Below are positions 1 through 8,331 of a stretch of DNA of 40,975 nt, piece by piece (within the stretch, counting starts at the first letter, position 1; the number at the start of each line of letters is the position of its first letter). Position numbers and translations under genes: made by a program. The stretch is from an uncultured Flavobacteriales bacterium (GTDB lineage: Bacteria; Bacteroidota; Bacteroidia; Flavobacteriales_D; Sanyastnellaceae), in contig CAJXHE010000007.1 in assembly GCA_913051865.1 (NCBI GenBank), positions 1 to 40,975 of the forward strand. Direction: 5' to 3'. The notes below the pieces were generated by a model. The model did no database searches and was not told the DNA's origin. It was given only the letters and a program-made list of their open reading frames with translations.

Positions 1-900
1 TATCTCCTCGGAATAATCGACCCATGGCGACCAATATTGTGCTGGACCCATACCGGTAAATACTTTCGCAAGTTCTCCAACATCGTCGTTCTCATAAGTT
101 GGCACCGGAACACCATCTTCATCCGTGACAATGGAGCCGTCTAGTTCCAATTGATATACGCCTATAGTAAACAGCTGCATAACCTCTCGTGCATAGTTTT
201 CATCAGGATGAATGTTTTCCGCTTCGTTGGTCGGCGAATTGTTGATCGAGCTGAGAAAGTACCCCATGGCTGGATGATATGTCACTTCCTCGAGTAAATC
301 TCTGTAATTGCCTAAGGCGTTCGAATACAAAACATCATAATAAGAAGCCAATCCGAAAGCATCACGGTCTAATTTAGAATCTTCAGAGGTCACTAATATT
401 TCGCTGAGTGCCAGCGTCACTTTCTGTCTTAACAAATCTTCACCCGACATCGCATTGTTCCACCATGCCATGCGCCAATAAAAATGTGCTGGAAAAACAT
501 CTTCATTGCCGTTGATGATGATCTCGCCCCATTCGTCATAATATGCTTGGACAAAATGATCCCAGATCATCCGAGTCGTATCCAAATAGTTCATTTCCGG
601 CAACACCATTTGGGCATCTATCCAGTTTTCAAAACCCTGTGCCGATAGCGCTTCAATGGTTTCGAAATCACACCCAGTGGTCGCTTGTCCTAAGAATCTG
701 GCTGCGTCACTAAGGTGTTGGTCCATTCCAGATCCATTCATGGTGTTGATGCCCTCGCCCAAAGATCCTGTTCCGCTTGCTGTGACAGATATCCCTGTCA
801 CATGTCCCACACCCAGATAATCTGTATGAGGCAAAGTTTGGGCAGAGAGGTCTGCTGTGAAAAACAGACTACATCCATATAAAACCCAATTCTTTTTCAT
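1..900 (-). CDS. DUF1800 family protein, partial (C-terminus beyond the left edge)
   Basis: An open frame runs from ATG at 900 to the left edge with no stop, giving about 300 residues. The N-terminus (MKKNWVLYGCSLFFTADLSAQ) is a plausible Sec signal peptide. The rest carries DUF1800 hallmarks: an early FLGQATTGCDFETIEAL segment, a FYWRMAWWNNAM segment, and the core NYAREVMQLFTIGVYQL followed by VGELAKVFTGMG. DUF1800 proteins are secreted or periplasmic and of unknown function; they often sit beside DUF1501 or T9SS proteins. The gene starts 9 bp after the stop of the T9SS cargo gene upstream, so the two are probably co-transcribed. The missing C-terminus may carry a T9SS sorting domain, but this cannot be seen here. 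Confidence 0.85.
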   Translation of the reverse strand, partial: MKKNWVLYGCSLFFTADLSAQTLPHTDYLGVGHVTGISVTASGTGSLGEGINTMNGSGMDQHLSDAARFLGQATTGCDFETIEALSAQGFENWIDAQMVLPEMNYLDTTRMIWDHFVQAYYDEWGEIIINGNEDVFPAHFYWRMAWWNNAMSGEDLLRQKVTLALSEILVTSEDSKLDRDAFGLASYYDVLYSNALGNYRDLLEEVTYHPAMGYFLSSINNSPTNEAENIHPDENYAREVMQLFTIGVYQLELDGSIVTDEDGVPVPTYENDDVGELAKVFTGMGPAQYWSPWVDYSEEI

Positions 901-909
901 TGTTTCAGA

Positions 910-2493
910 TTAATTTAATATCACATGCTTGTATGACGGGGTTCCTCCTTCAATGTTGAGTTGTAAAATATATGCGCCTCTTGAAATTTCGGAAACATCG
1001 ATTGTCGTGGCGTTTTGTAAAGTGTAGCTTCTCACAATACGACCTGAATAATCTCGCAAAAGAAGCGCTGCGTTGGCGGCGCTCGCTTCAAAAATATTTA
1101 CATGAAGTACCGTCGAAGCCGGAGTCGGATATACATCGAAAACGATACTCTCCAGCTCATCAATGGAAACTGGCGTGATATTTACTGCGAGGCAAACTTG
1201 TTCACTGGAGCACCCCCCACTGTTTGTCTCTGTGACGCATAGAGAGCCCGACCCAGAGCCCCACCAAGACACGTTTACTTCAGATGTTCCTTCTCCATCT
1301 GTAACATCGCCGCTTGTAGATACCCAATCGTACGTACTCCCAGTAGTGTTAGGGTAAGAGTAGGATAATAGCATATTTGCTGTCGGAACCACTTCTCCTG
1401 AGATTGCATACGTGCTTAAATAGCTGCAAATTGCAGGGTCTGGAATAGCTGTCTCTGAATAGTTACACGCATCTGGATCGTTGCATCCATATCCCAAACA
1501 CATACAATCATCTTGAATCACATCGTCAAAAGAATACTGGTCTCCATCATCACAAGGATCTCCAGGTAAAAAACAAGTAGAATCGTCGAGTGTCGCTTCC
1601 ATGTCATAGTTGCATGCCATCGCATTCGTACAGCCAGCACAACTTAAAAAATCACACGTTCCATCATCAATGGTCGCGATCGGGTCAAAATTACATGCCA
1701 CATCGTCAATACAACCATAGCACGTGTAATCACAATTCATGCTGTCGTCTGTTGCAGTTGGGTCATAGTTGCATGCTTCTGGCTCGAAACACCCTTCGAT
1801 TTCAAATTCATCACACACACCATCACCATCCGTGTCGTTGACACATTCTCCATCCAGATAGGGATGCGTAACCTCTAGCAGGTCTGGGCAGGTTTGAACC
1901 AAATTGGTTTGGTCTGCATTCTCAAATATTTGAAAACACGTTTGAATCGACCAATCACCGCAAGTGGTTACTTGTGCGATCAAGACCCGCAACTCTTCGC
2001 CAGCCAAAGCATTGGGCGGAATGCCTATTGCGAATACGGCTCCGTTATCGGTAGATTCTGAGCAAATTACATCTCCATCGGGCATTCCTATAGTCGACGG
2101 AAGTTGACCTTCAGCATCTCCACTTGTCATTCCTATTGTCCAATACGTGTCGAATTCCCATTCAGGAAAAGCGCTCCACACAGCTGAGGGATTAGTCGCG
2201 TCCATCGCAACACTTCCCTCAACGGGGTTGTGACACCCACAAGGCGCATTTATATACATTGGAGGAGAGTCTTCAGATCCTACATCTGACCATAAAGCGC
2301 TGATTGCGTCGTTCTGGTTTGTGAAGTTCGCGTACACACGATATGTGCCATAGAATTCTAGGTCGCTGCCTTCCTCTAAAAACATCGTGTCTAATTCCAC
2401 TGTATAGCCTGTAAACTGGGCATTTACAGATGTGAAATTCATCGACAATAAAACCGTCGACACCGCTAAAATCTTACAAAAATTATTCATCAT
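910..2493 (-). CDS. T9SS type A cargo protein with Cys-rich repeats
   Basis: This is a 527-residue secreted protein when started at ATG 2493 (MMNNFCKILAVSTVLLSMNF..., a signal peptide ending near NAQ). The open frame also has an upstream TTG at 2517 that adds 8 non-hydrophobic residues and is less likely. The N-terminal half (FTGYTVELDTMFL, TYRVYANFTN) resembles an unnamed beta-rich domain common in marine Bacteroidota exoproteins. Next come a calcium-loop-like DTDGDGVCDEFE and four Cys-rich repeats of the form GCxxxxACNYDxxAT. The C-terminal 80 or so residues (FDVYPTPASTVLHV ... GAYILQLNIEGG) form a T9SS type A sorting domain, normally removed on export. Substrate and partners are unknown. 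It precedes the DUF1800 gene in one probable transcript. Confidence 0.85.
   Translation of the reverse strand: MMNNFCKILAVSTVLLSMNFTSVNAQFTGYTVELDTMFLEEGSDLEFYGTYRVYANFTNQNDAISALWSDVGSEDSPPMYINAPCGCHNPVEGSVAMDATNPSAVWSAFPEWEFDTYWTIGMTSGDAEGQLPSTIGMPDGDVICSESTDNGAVFAIGIPPNALAGEELRVLIAQVTTCGDWSIQTCFQIFENADQTNLVQTCPDLLEVTHPYLDGECVNDTDGDGVCDEFEIEGCFEPEACNYDPTATDDSMNCDYTCYGCIDDVACNFDPIATIDDGTCDFLSCAGCTNAMACNYDMEATLDDSTCFLPGDPCDDGDQYSFDDVIQDDCMCLGYGCNDPDACNYSETAIPDPAICSYLSTYAISGEVVPTANMLLSYSYPNTTGSTYDWVSTSGDVTDGEGTSEVNVSWWGSGSGSLCVTETNSGGCSSEQVCLAVNITPVSIDELESIVFDVYPTPASTVLHVNIFEASAANAALLLRDYSGRIVRSYTLQNATTIDVSEISRGAYILQLNIEGGTPSYKHVILN
1422..1794 (-). repeat. Four coding repeats GCxxxxACNYDxxATxDDxxC
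   Basis: Inside the T9SS type A gene four units of about 22-40 residues recur. They begin GCFEPEACNYDPTAT, GCIDDVACNFDPIAT, GCTNAMACNYDMEAT and GCNDPDACNYSETAI. Each has two Cys near the start and one or more after the acidic segment, suggesting small disulphide- or metal-stabilised modules. The first three are close copies; the last is diverged and separated by a longer linker. Function is unknown. Confidence 0.85.
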
Positions 2494-2560
2494 ATTCCAT
2501 CTTTGTTTGAGACACAAGTTAGTGCATCAAAGTGTAAATTATCTTGCTTTTCTTTAAGAT

Positions 2561-3850
2561 CTATGCGTTCATACCATCTTCTATCGCCTCAGCCTCAAGA
2601 GGAATATGCGCCATAAGGTCAACGAAGCCATCCTCTGTGATTACAATATCATTCTCCAAGCGGATTCCTAGCCCTTCTTCAGGAATGTAAATCCCTGGTT
2701 CACAGGTAAAAACATTGCCCGCTTGCATTGGCTTATGCCAGTGGCCCACATCATGTACATCAAGGCCTATAAAGTGGGACGTCCCATGCATAAAATACTT
2801 TTTGTAGGCTGGCTGTCCTGGGGATTGTTTTTCTACGTCGTGTTTGTCGATCAGCTTAAGATCTAAAAGTTGACGCGTCATAAGTTCTCCGACTTCTTTG
2901 TGATAATCGTGTAAACTCACACCGGGGCGAAGCAGTTGCATCGCACTTTGCATGACTGAATATACGGAATTGTATACCGCTCTTTGCCTGTCAGTAAATT
3001 TTCCACTCACGGGAATACACCTTGTCATGTCAGCCGCATAATTGCCATATTCCGCACCAACATCTAACAGAATGACGTCGCCTGCCTTGCATTCCTTATT
3101 GTTTTCAATGTAGTGAAGGACACACGCGCTAGGCCCACTTCCAATTATCGGTGTATAGGCAAAACCACGAGAACCTCTTCTTAAAAATTCATGCATAAAC
3201 TCTGCCTCAATCTCGTACTCCATGACCCCTGGTTTTACAAACTGCAAAACGCGATCCAGACCCGCTTTTGTGATGTCACAAGCACGTTGCATCTGAAGAA
3301 TCTCCGACTCCTGTTTGACGGCACGCAAGTCATATAAAAAGGGTGATGAACGTGCAATTCTGTGATTCGGATACGTTGCTTTTATGCGCGCGTTTTCTCT
3401 CTTCTCTCTTGTTTCCACCTCTGAACTTGCGCGTGTATGGGGATTGTCGTTGAGATATAAAACATCCGCTTCAGCCATCAGGCGATGAAGAATCGCGTCA
3501 AAAGCTGAGAGCCATTGTACGTTTTTCACGCCTGTCTGCGCTTGTATGTCAGACTTTGTGAGCTTTGCCCCATGCCAAATCGCAAGCTCTGCACTTGTCT
3601 TAATCGTAAAGATAATCTCTCTATCTGATACCGCATGGGCATCAGGGAATAGCAGCAAAATTGTTTCCTCTTGATCCACGCCACTGAGGTAAAAAATATC
3701 CGACGCTTGCTTAAAAGGCAACTCACCGTCAGCACTTGTTGGAAAAATATCATTGGAGAAAAACAGGGCTAACCCCTTGGATTCCAAGAGTTCGGACAAC
3801 ACTTTTCTATTACGTGTGTATAACGCAGAGGGTAATTTTTCGTAACGCAT
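2561..3850 (-). CDS. pepP: Xaa-Pro aminopeptidase (aminopeptidase P)
   Basis: This M24 metallopeptidase of 429 residues removes an N-terminal residue that precedes proline. The N-terminal creatinase/AMP_N domain (about 1-170) is followed by the pita-bread catalytic domain. The dinuclear metal ligands are visible: D263 (LLDVG), D274 (AADMTR), H359 (HGTSHFIGLDVHD), E384 (CEPGIY) and E399 (RLEND). No signal peptide is seen, so it is cytoplasmic. Length fits PepP (about 430-440). It starts at ATG 3850, only 25 bp from the divergent ATG of the ridA-like gene. A TACCTT core lies on its own strand with the last base of the 8-mer 4 nt before the ATG, so the mRNA may be leaderless. Confidence 0.95.
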   Translation of the reverse strand: MRYEKLPSALYTRNRKVLSELLESKGLALFFSNDIFPTSADGELPFKQASDIFYLSGVDQEETILLLFPDAHAVSDREIIFTIKTSAELAIWHGAKLTKSDIQAQTGVKNVQWLSAFDAILHRLMAEADVLYLNDNPHTRASSEVETREKRENARIKATYPNHRIARSSPFLYDLRAVKQESEILQMQRACDITKAGLDRVLQFVKPGVMEYEIEAEFMHEFLRRGSRGFAYTPIIGSGPSACVLHYIENNKECKAGDVILLDVGAEYGNYAADMTRCIPVSGKFTDRQRAVYNSVYSVMQSAMQLLRPGVSLHDYHKEVGELMTRQLLDLKLIDKHDVEKQSPGQPAYKKYFMHGTSHFIGLDVHDVGHWHKPMQAGNVFTCEPGIYIPEEGLGIRLENDIVITEDGFVDLMAHIPLEAEAIEDGMNA

Positions 3851-3875
3851 AGCTGCAAGGTACTACCTTCGAGCC
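3851..3875. promoter_or_regulatory. 25-bp divergent promoter spacer with a 13-bp palindrome
   Basis: The entire gap between two divergent ATGs contains the perfect inverted repeat AAGGTA-C-TACCTT (3857-3869). Read on the plus strand it gives TACCTTCG followed by 4 nt and the ATG of the deaminase gene. Read on the minus strand it gives TACCTTGC followed by 4 nt and the ATG of pepP. Both 8-mers are near matches to the Bacteroidota -7 element TAnnTTTG. I infer two back-to-back -7 elements, with any -33 elements lying inside the opposite gene. A binding site for a dimeric regulator is the alternative. Confidence 0.55.
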
Positions 3876-4313
3876 ATGAGTGAGAGCATTTCTACATCTT
3901 CTGCGCCCAAACCGGTCGGATCATACCCCCACGCCAGACGTGTTGGGGACCTTTTATTTTTAAGTGGAGTAGGTCCACGTGTGGCCGGATCAGGCAATGG
4001 CGACAGCAAAGTGCCTGGACTTGAGATTTCTGAGAATGGTGAAATTGTCACCTTTGATTTTGAAGCCCAAGTTCATGCCGTTTTTTCAAACGTCAAGGCC
4101 ATTCTAGAAGCGAGTGGAAGTTCTTGGGAGGAGTTAGTGGACGTTCAGGTTTTTCTTGTAAATATGTCCCGCGATTTCCAAACTTTCAATCGCATCTATG
4201 CGTCGTATTTCTCGGATCTTGGAGAAAACAGGCCTTGCAGAACCACTGTTGAAGTAAATTGCCTGCCCACGCCAATCGCGATAGAGTTAAAATGCATTGC
4301 CTCTGTAAAATAA
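3876..4313 (+). CDS. RidA-family 2-aminomuconate deaminase-like protein
   Basis: This 145-residue YjgF/RidA-fold protein resembles the 2-aminomuconate deaminase subgroup: an SYPHARRVGDLLFLSGVGPR start, a central FEAQVHAVFSNVKAILEASG, and the C-terminal PCRTTVEV followed by LPTPIAIELKCIA. That enzyme hydrolyses 2-aminomuconate to 4-oxalocrotonate plus ammonia in the meta-cleavage branch of tryptophan/kynurenine breakdown. The next gene encodes tryptophan 2,3-dioxygenase, the first step of that route, which supports the subgroup call. The generic RidA role (imine/enamine hydrolysis) is the alternative. The remaining kynurenine-pathway genes are not in this window. A TACCTTCG element ends 4 nt before the ATG. 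Confidence 0.8.
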   Translation: MSESISTSSAPKPVGSYPHARRVGDLLFLSGVGPRVAGSGNGDSKVPGLEISENGEIVTFDFEAQVHAVFSNVKAILEASGSSWEELVDVQVFLVNMSRDFQTFNRIYASYFSDLGENRPCRTTVEVNCLPTPIAIELKCIASVK

Positions 4314-4322
4314 TTGAATGAC

Positions 4323-5318
4323 ATGCCTACGAACAAAGATTTTTCTCCTGAAATTTTGGATAAGCTTGCCGCCTTGCAGAAAAAATATGCTGCAATGGGA
4401 CAAGACATTTCCTCGTACTTAGATGGGCTCCTTTACGCCGACTTTCTGACTTATTGGGATTACATCAACCTCGACACACTCCTAAATTTACAACAGCCCA
4501 TCACACCTTATCCAGATGAGAAGGTCTTTATCATTTACCATCAAATTACCGAGCTTTACTTTAAGCTTTGTCTCCACGAATTCGATCGGGTAGCTCAAAG
4601 TGTCAAAGCTGGTGAGCTCACCCCAGCATTCCTGCTTGAGAGAGTGCGAAGAATCAACAGATACTTTGAAGCGCTCACGAGTAGTTTCGACATTATGGTC
4701 GACGGAATGGACGCCGCTGAGTTCTTGAAATTTCGAATGTCTCTGCTTCCCGCAAGTGGTTTCCAAAGCGCTCAATACCGAAAAATTGAGATTTGTTCGA
4801 CATCTCTTGACCGAATCGCGCACCAAAATCACCGAGATAAATTTTCAAACCCAACAATTGATGATTTACCTGAGGTTTTCGAACATTTATACTGGCGTGA
4901 AGGAGCATCTGAACTTAAGACTGGCGCAAAGACCTTAACGCTGAAACAGTTTGAGAAGAAGTACGACAACGATTTAATCGACATGGCAGAGGAATATTTT
5001 TCTGCAAACATTCGCTCAGCTGCAGCTTCATTAAACTTTTCTGACGATGACCCGTTGAAGGATGAGCTAAAACATGCAATGCGTTGGCTCGACGTGAATG
5101 TCAACATTAACTGGACGCTCGCACATTATAAATCTGCCGTCCGTTATCTTCAACGTGACCCAGAAGATATCGCTGCAACTGGCGGAACAAATTGGCAGAA
5201 ATACCTGCCTCCACGTTTTCAAAAACGTATTTTCTTCCCCGAATTATGGAGCGAGCAAGAACTTGAAGATTGGGGCAAAAGCTGGGTGAAAAAAGAAATA
5301 TTCGGCATTAACATCTAA
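4323..5318 (+). CDS. kynA: Tryptophan 2,3-dioxygenase
   Basis: A haem enzyme that opens the indole ring of L-tryptophan to N-formylkynurenine. Family signatures are present in order: LTYWDYINLDTLL, HQITELYFKLCLHEFDR (distal substrate-binding histidine region), MVDGMDAAEFLKFRMSLLPASGFQSAQYR, and NWTLAHYKSAVRYLQR containing the likely proximal haem histidine, then TGGTNWQKYLPPRFQKRIFFPELW. I choose ATG 4323 (331 residues); an in-frame TTG directly after the upstream stop (4314) would add three residues. The gene follows the deaminase-like gene by 9 bp and precedes the M23 lipoprotein by 6 bp, so the three are probably one transcript. Confidence 0.93.
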   Translation: MPTNKDFSPEILDKLAALQKKYAAMGQDISSYLDGLLYADFLTYWDYINLDTLLNLQQPITPYPDEKVFIIYHQITELYFKLCLHEFDRVAQSVKAGELTPAFLLERVRRINRYFEALTSSFDIMVDGMDAAEFLKFRMSLLPASGFQSAQYRKIEICSTSLDRIAHQNHRDKFSNPTIDDLPEVFEHLYWREGASELKTGAKTLTLKQFEKKYDNDLIDMAEEYFSANIRSAAASLNFSDDDPLKDELKHAMRWLDVNVNINWTLAHYKSAVRYLQRDPEDIAATGGTNWQKYLPPRFQKRIFFPELWSEQELEDWGKSWVKKEIFGINI

Positions 5319-5324
5319 AGTTAC

Positions 5325-6542
5325 ATGAGTCGCATTTTTGTTTTCCTTATATGTCTCTTTTTCCTTTCTAGTTGCGGAAATGACGGTACTTCTCACAAAG
5401 ATGGCCACAATGGTGACTTGACCAATCCCCGTCAAGTTCGCGATCCAGAAATGAGGTTTGGTGTTGTTTGGGAGGGGCTTGTGGTTGATTCTGGCCGCGT
5501 AAAAGAAGGTCAGTCACTGTCGCATATTCTAGATGCATATAAATTTGGTTCAGGAAAGGTCGCAACACTCGCAGCAAATGCGAAGGATGTGTATGATGTC
5601 CGGAAAATGAGGGCAAACAGACGTTGGTGGATTGCGTCTACAGCTGACTCCTTAAACTTACCTGCATGGTTGATTTACGAAAGAAATGACATTGATTATG
5701 TGGTTTTTTCTTTAAGCGATACACTGGGAGCTCAACTTGGATCTTATCCTGTAGATACTTTATATCGTCGTGTTCAAGGCGAAATATCTCAGTCACTGTA
5801 TTTGGATTTAGAAGCATTGGATGCACCGACTAGCCTCTCTATTTCAATGGCAGGGGTATACGCTTGGACGATTGACTTTACGCATGTTCAGAAGGGGGAT
5901 GTTTTTGATGTTTATTACTTCCGAAAAATGGCCAATGGAAAACCTGTAGGTCTTCCCGTCATCCTTTCATCTAGCTTCACACATCACGGCTACCCATTGC
6001 AGGCTTATCGGTTTAATCAAGGAGATGGGGAAGACTATTTTGACCCTCAAGGGGCCTCGTTAAGGAAGGCATTTCTTAAATCACCTGTAGAGTTCTCTAG
6101 AATCTCAAGTTCATTTAATAAAAAACGTTTTCATCCTGTTTTAAAAAGAATAAAACCGCATCTCGGAACGGATTATGCGGCGGCTACAGGAACCCCAATT
6201 TTAGCTGTTGGTGATGGGGTCATTATCAAATCTGCTTACACAAAGAACAACGGAAATTACGTGAAGATTCGCCACAACAATACCTATGAGACACAGTATC
6301 TTCACATGAGCAAGCGTAAGTGTGCCGTCGGAGATCGGGTTCGTCAAGGCCAAACAATAGGACTCGTCGGAAGTACTGGTCTTGCTACAGGCCCCCATGT
6401 GTGCTTTAGGTTTTGGAAAAATGGTACCCAGGTGGATCACCGACAAGAAAAGTTTCCGCCTTCAGCACCTGTTAGAGATGAGAACATGAAAGCTTTTGCA
6501 GAAGAAGTGCTTCGATTGGAAAAAGAGGCCGAGGGTCTTTAA
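5325..6542 (+). CDS. M23 (LytM-type) peptidoglycan endopeptidase lipoprotein
   Basis: A 405-residue lipoprotein: the lipobox LSSC puts the acylated Cys at residue 17. Residues about 255-375 form an M23/LytM domain. Expected zinc and catalytic residues are H279 and D283 (HLGTDYAA), H327 (YLHMSK) and H358 (TGPHVC). The second His of the usual HxH motif is Cys360. I recall the same GPHVCFRFW form in other Bacteroidota M23 proteins, so it is probably a lineage variant rather than damage. Likely role: murein hydrolase or hydrolase regulator at the envelope. Its tight coupling to tryptophan-degradation genes has no obvious functional reason. The stop codon abuts the stop of the convergent flippase gene with no spacer. 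Confidence 0.9.
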   Translation: MSRIFVFLICLFFLSSCGNDGTSHKDGHNGDLTNPRQVRDPEMRFGVVWEGLVVDSGRVKEGQSLSHILDAYKFGSGKVATLAANAKDVYDVRKMRANRRWWIASTADSLNLPAWLIYERNDIDYVVFSLSDTLGAQLGSYPVDTLYRRVQGEISQSLYLDLEALDAPTSLSISMAGVYAWTIDFTHVQKGDVFDVYYFRKMANGKPVGLPVILSSSFTHHGYPLQAYRFNQGDGEDYFDPQGASLRKAFLKSPVEFSRISSSFNKKRFHPVLKRIKPHLGTDYAAATGTPILAVGDGVIIKSAYTKNNGNYVKIRHNNTYETQYLHMSKRKCAVGDRVRQGQTIGLVGSTGLATGPHVCFRFWKNGTQVDHRQEKFPPSAPVRDENMKAFAEEVLRLEKEAEGL

Positions 6543-7874
6543 TTAAAATGGGTGGGGAATCGAAATAAATCCGTATTCCCTTTTGATTTGAACCACGGCC
6601 AAAACATTCCAGACTATTGTGCTTATGGCCGTTGCATATGCTGCGCCCATCAGACCGTAAATCGGAATTAAATAAAAATTTAAACCGAGGTTAATTACAG
6701 AAGCGACAATGATGATGTTGCGTGCCTTCTTTTCCTTACCCGTCATCGTCAGGATGTACATCACGGGGCCACATATGGCATTAATAATTTGGCCTATGGC
6801 AAGAACAATCAATGGCGCCACTCCCGCAGAAAATTCTTCTCCGAAAAAGTCCAATACGAAAGAAGGGAAAATCAACATCAGTATGAAAATAGGTGTACTA
6901 ATTGCGAGGTTCATGTAACCGATGTTTCTCGTGATTTTCTTCATCCCTTCCATATCTTTTTTCGCGAAAAACGAGCTGAACATTGGGGCCGCGATACTGC
7001 TTATCGCAAACTGAGTAAAAGTGATTAAGTTGGCCACTTTAAATGCAAGACGGTAAACACCGACCTGAGATTCGTCCCGATAATACCCGATCATAATAGT
7101 ATCTGTCCAATTCATGATCAAGAACATCGAGGTACTCATGAGCATTGGGAATGCCACTATAATCAATGGCTTAATTTCTAAGGGTTTTATCAGGTTATCC
7201 CTAGAAGTGAGGGGGAGCGATTGGCTTAGTCTTTTAGGTGTGACGATGCCTGAGATCAGGGCCAGCAAGACCAATCCGATGCCAAAAGCAATTAAAGGGA
7301 CTAGGTTGTCCGCCAGTTCAATTGAAAAATACTTGAAGCTGAAAAAGGATGCTATCGCAAGTAAAATCACGGTCCCCCTTTGCAAAACACTGTATTCAAT
7401 CATACGGCGCATTCCCCGAAATGCTTCAGAATTTATGCCAAACCACGTTGAAAATGGAACCAGAAAAGCCGTGACTCTAAAAGGATCACCCAGCAACTCG
7501 TTCCCGAATTTAAGGGCGAGATCATCTGAAAACACGTAGATTAAAGCCGCAAGCACCATTGAAAATGGCATCGCGAGAGAAAGTGCATAGCCGTATACCT
7601 TTCTAAGGTGTTCGGGGGCTTTCTTCTCAATAAATTCTGGAATAAACCTGACCAAAGCACCGTCTAAACCTAGACTTCCAACCACCGTCGCAATGGTGAG
7701 AACCGTCAGGCTCAATTCAAAGACGCCAAAGGTCTCAGCTCCGTAATTTGAGGTGATCAAATATGCAAAAACATACCCCGCTCCTGCTCCTGCAACCTTA
7801 AAAACCATGACTAAACCACTCCCTGAGAGCAGTTTCTTAAAATCTGGATTTAAGTTTGACAGGAACGATAACAT
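6543..7874 (-). CDS. MATE/Wzx-like polysaccharide or lipid-linked flippase
   Basis: A 443-residue integral membrane protein with about 12-14 hydrophobic segments and the polysaccharide-biosynthesis (MOP superfamily) pattern: an N-terminal GSGLVMVFKVAGAGAGYVFAYLITSNYGAETFGVFEL, LDGALVRFIPEF, and a repeated second half with MNWTDTIMIGYY. Members translocate lipid-linked sugars across the inner membrane; the substrate here is unknown and no glycosyltransferases are nearby. It starts 18 bp downstream of sufE and is probably transcribed with it. That pairing looks like simple proximity, not shared function. Confidence 0.85.
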   Translation of the reverse strand: MLSFLSNLNPDFKKLLSGSGLVMVFKVAGAGAGYVFAYLITSNYGAETFGVFELSLTVLTIATVVGSLGLDGALVRFIPEFIEKKAPEHLRKVYGYALSLAMPFSMVLAALIYVFSDDLALKFGNELLGDPFRVTAFLVPFSTWFGINSEAFRGMRRMIEYSVLQRGTVILLAIASFFSFKYFSIELADNLVPLIAFGIGLVLLALISGIVTPKRLSQSLPLTSRDNLIKPLEIKPLIIVAFPMLMSTSMFLIMNWTDTIMIGYYRDESQVGVYRLAFKVANLITFTQFAISSIAAPMFSSFFAKKDMEGMKKITRNIGYMNLAISTPIFILMLIFPSFVLDFFGEEFSAGVAPLIVLAIGQIINAICGPVMYILTMTGKEKKARNIIIVASVINLGLNFYLIPIYGLMGAAYATAISTIVWNVLAVVQIKREYGFISIPHPF

Positions 7875-7892
7875 CGCAATAGTTTGTCTCGG

Positions 7893-8327
7893 TTAAGAAT
7901 GTGCAGAAAAAACAAGTCCGTACATCTTCATTTGTTTCACCATAGAAGCGAGGCCATTCGAACGTGTCGGACTTAAATGTGTATTTAACCCTATATCTTC
8001 TAGAAAATGTAAATCCACGTTCGCAATGTCCTCCGGTTTTGCACCACTCAAAACCCTCACCATTAGCGCCACCAATCCCTTTGTGATAATCGCGTCACTG
8101 TCGGCAGAAAACACCACGTCCCCAACGTCATCTTTTTGTGCTGTAAGCCAAACTCTGCTTTGACACCCTCGAATTAAATTGTCTTCTGTTTTGTCAATAT
8201 CGACGAGTGGATTCAAATCCTTGCCCATCTCTATGATGTGTTCATACTTTTCCATCCAATCACCAAACATAGAGAACTCCTCAATAATTTCGTTTTGGCG
8301 TGCCTCTAACAGTTTCATATTTCCCAT
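7893..8327 (-). CDS. sufE: Cysteine desulfuration protein SufE
   Basis: A 144-residue sulfur acceptor that takes the persulfide from SufS and passes it to SufB. The active Cys is C55 in LIRGCQSRVWL, and the fold runs from EIIEEFSMFGDWMEKYEHII to LSPTRSNGLASMV, as in the family. I keep the start at ATG 8327 (MGNMKLL) rather than the second ATG. A perfect -7 element TACCTTTG lies 4 nt upstream of the first, which predicts a leaderless transcript separate from the sufABCDS mRNA. The gap to the sufS stop is 39 bp. Confidence 0.95.
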   Translation of the reverse strand: MGNMKLLEARQNEIIEEFSMFGDWMEKYEHIIEMGKDLNPLVDIDKTEDNLIRGCQSRVWLTAQKDDVGDVVFSADSDAIITKGLVALMVRVLSGAKPEDIANVDLHFLEDIGLNTHLSPTRSNGLASMVKQMKMYGLVFSAHS

Positions 8328-8331
8328 AACG

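Noticed and set aside
1590-1841. Plus-strand open frame with a His-rich end (HHTHHHH)
   Set aside because: It is the antisense shadow of the Cys/Asp-rich repeats of the T9SS type A gene. The His run comes from the reverse complement of the DTDGDGV codons.
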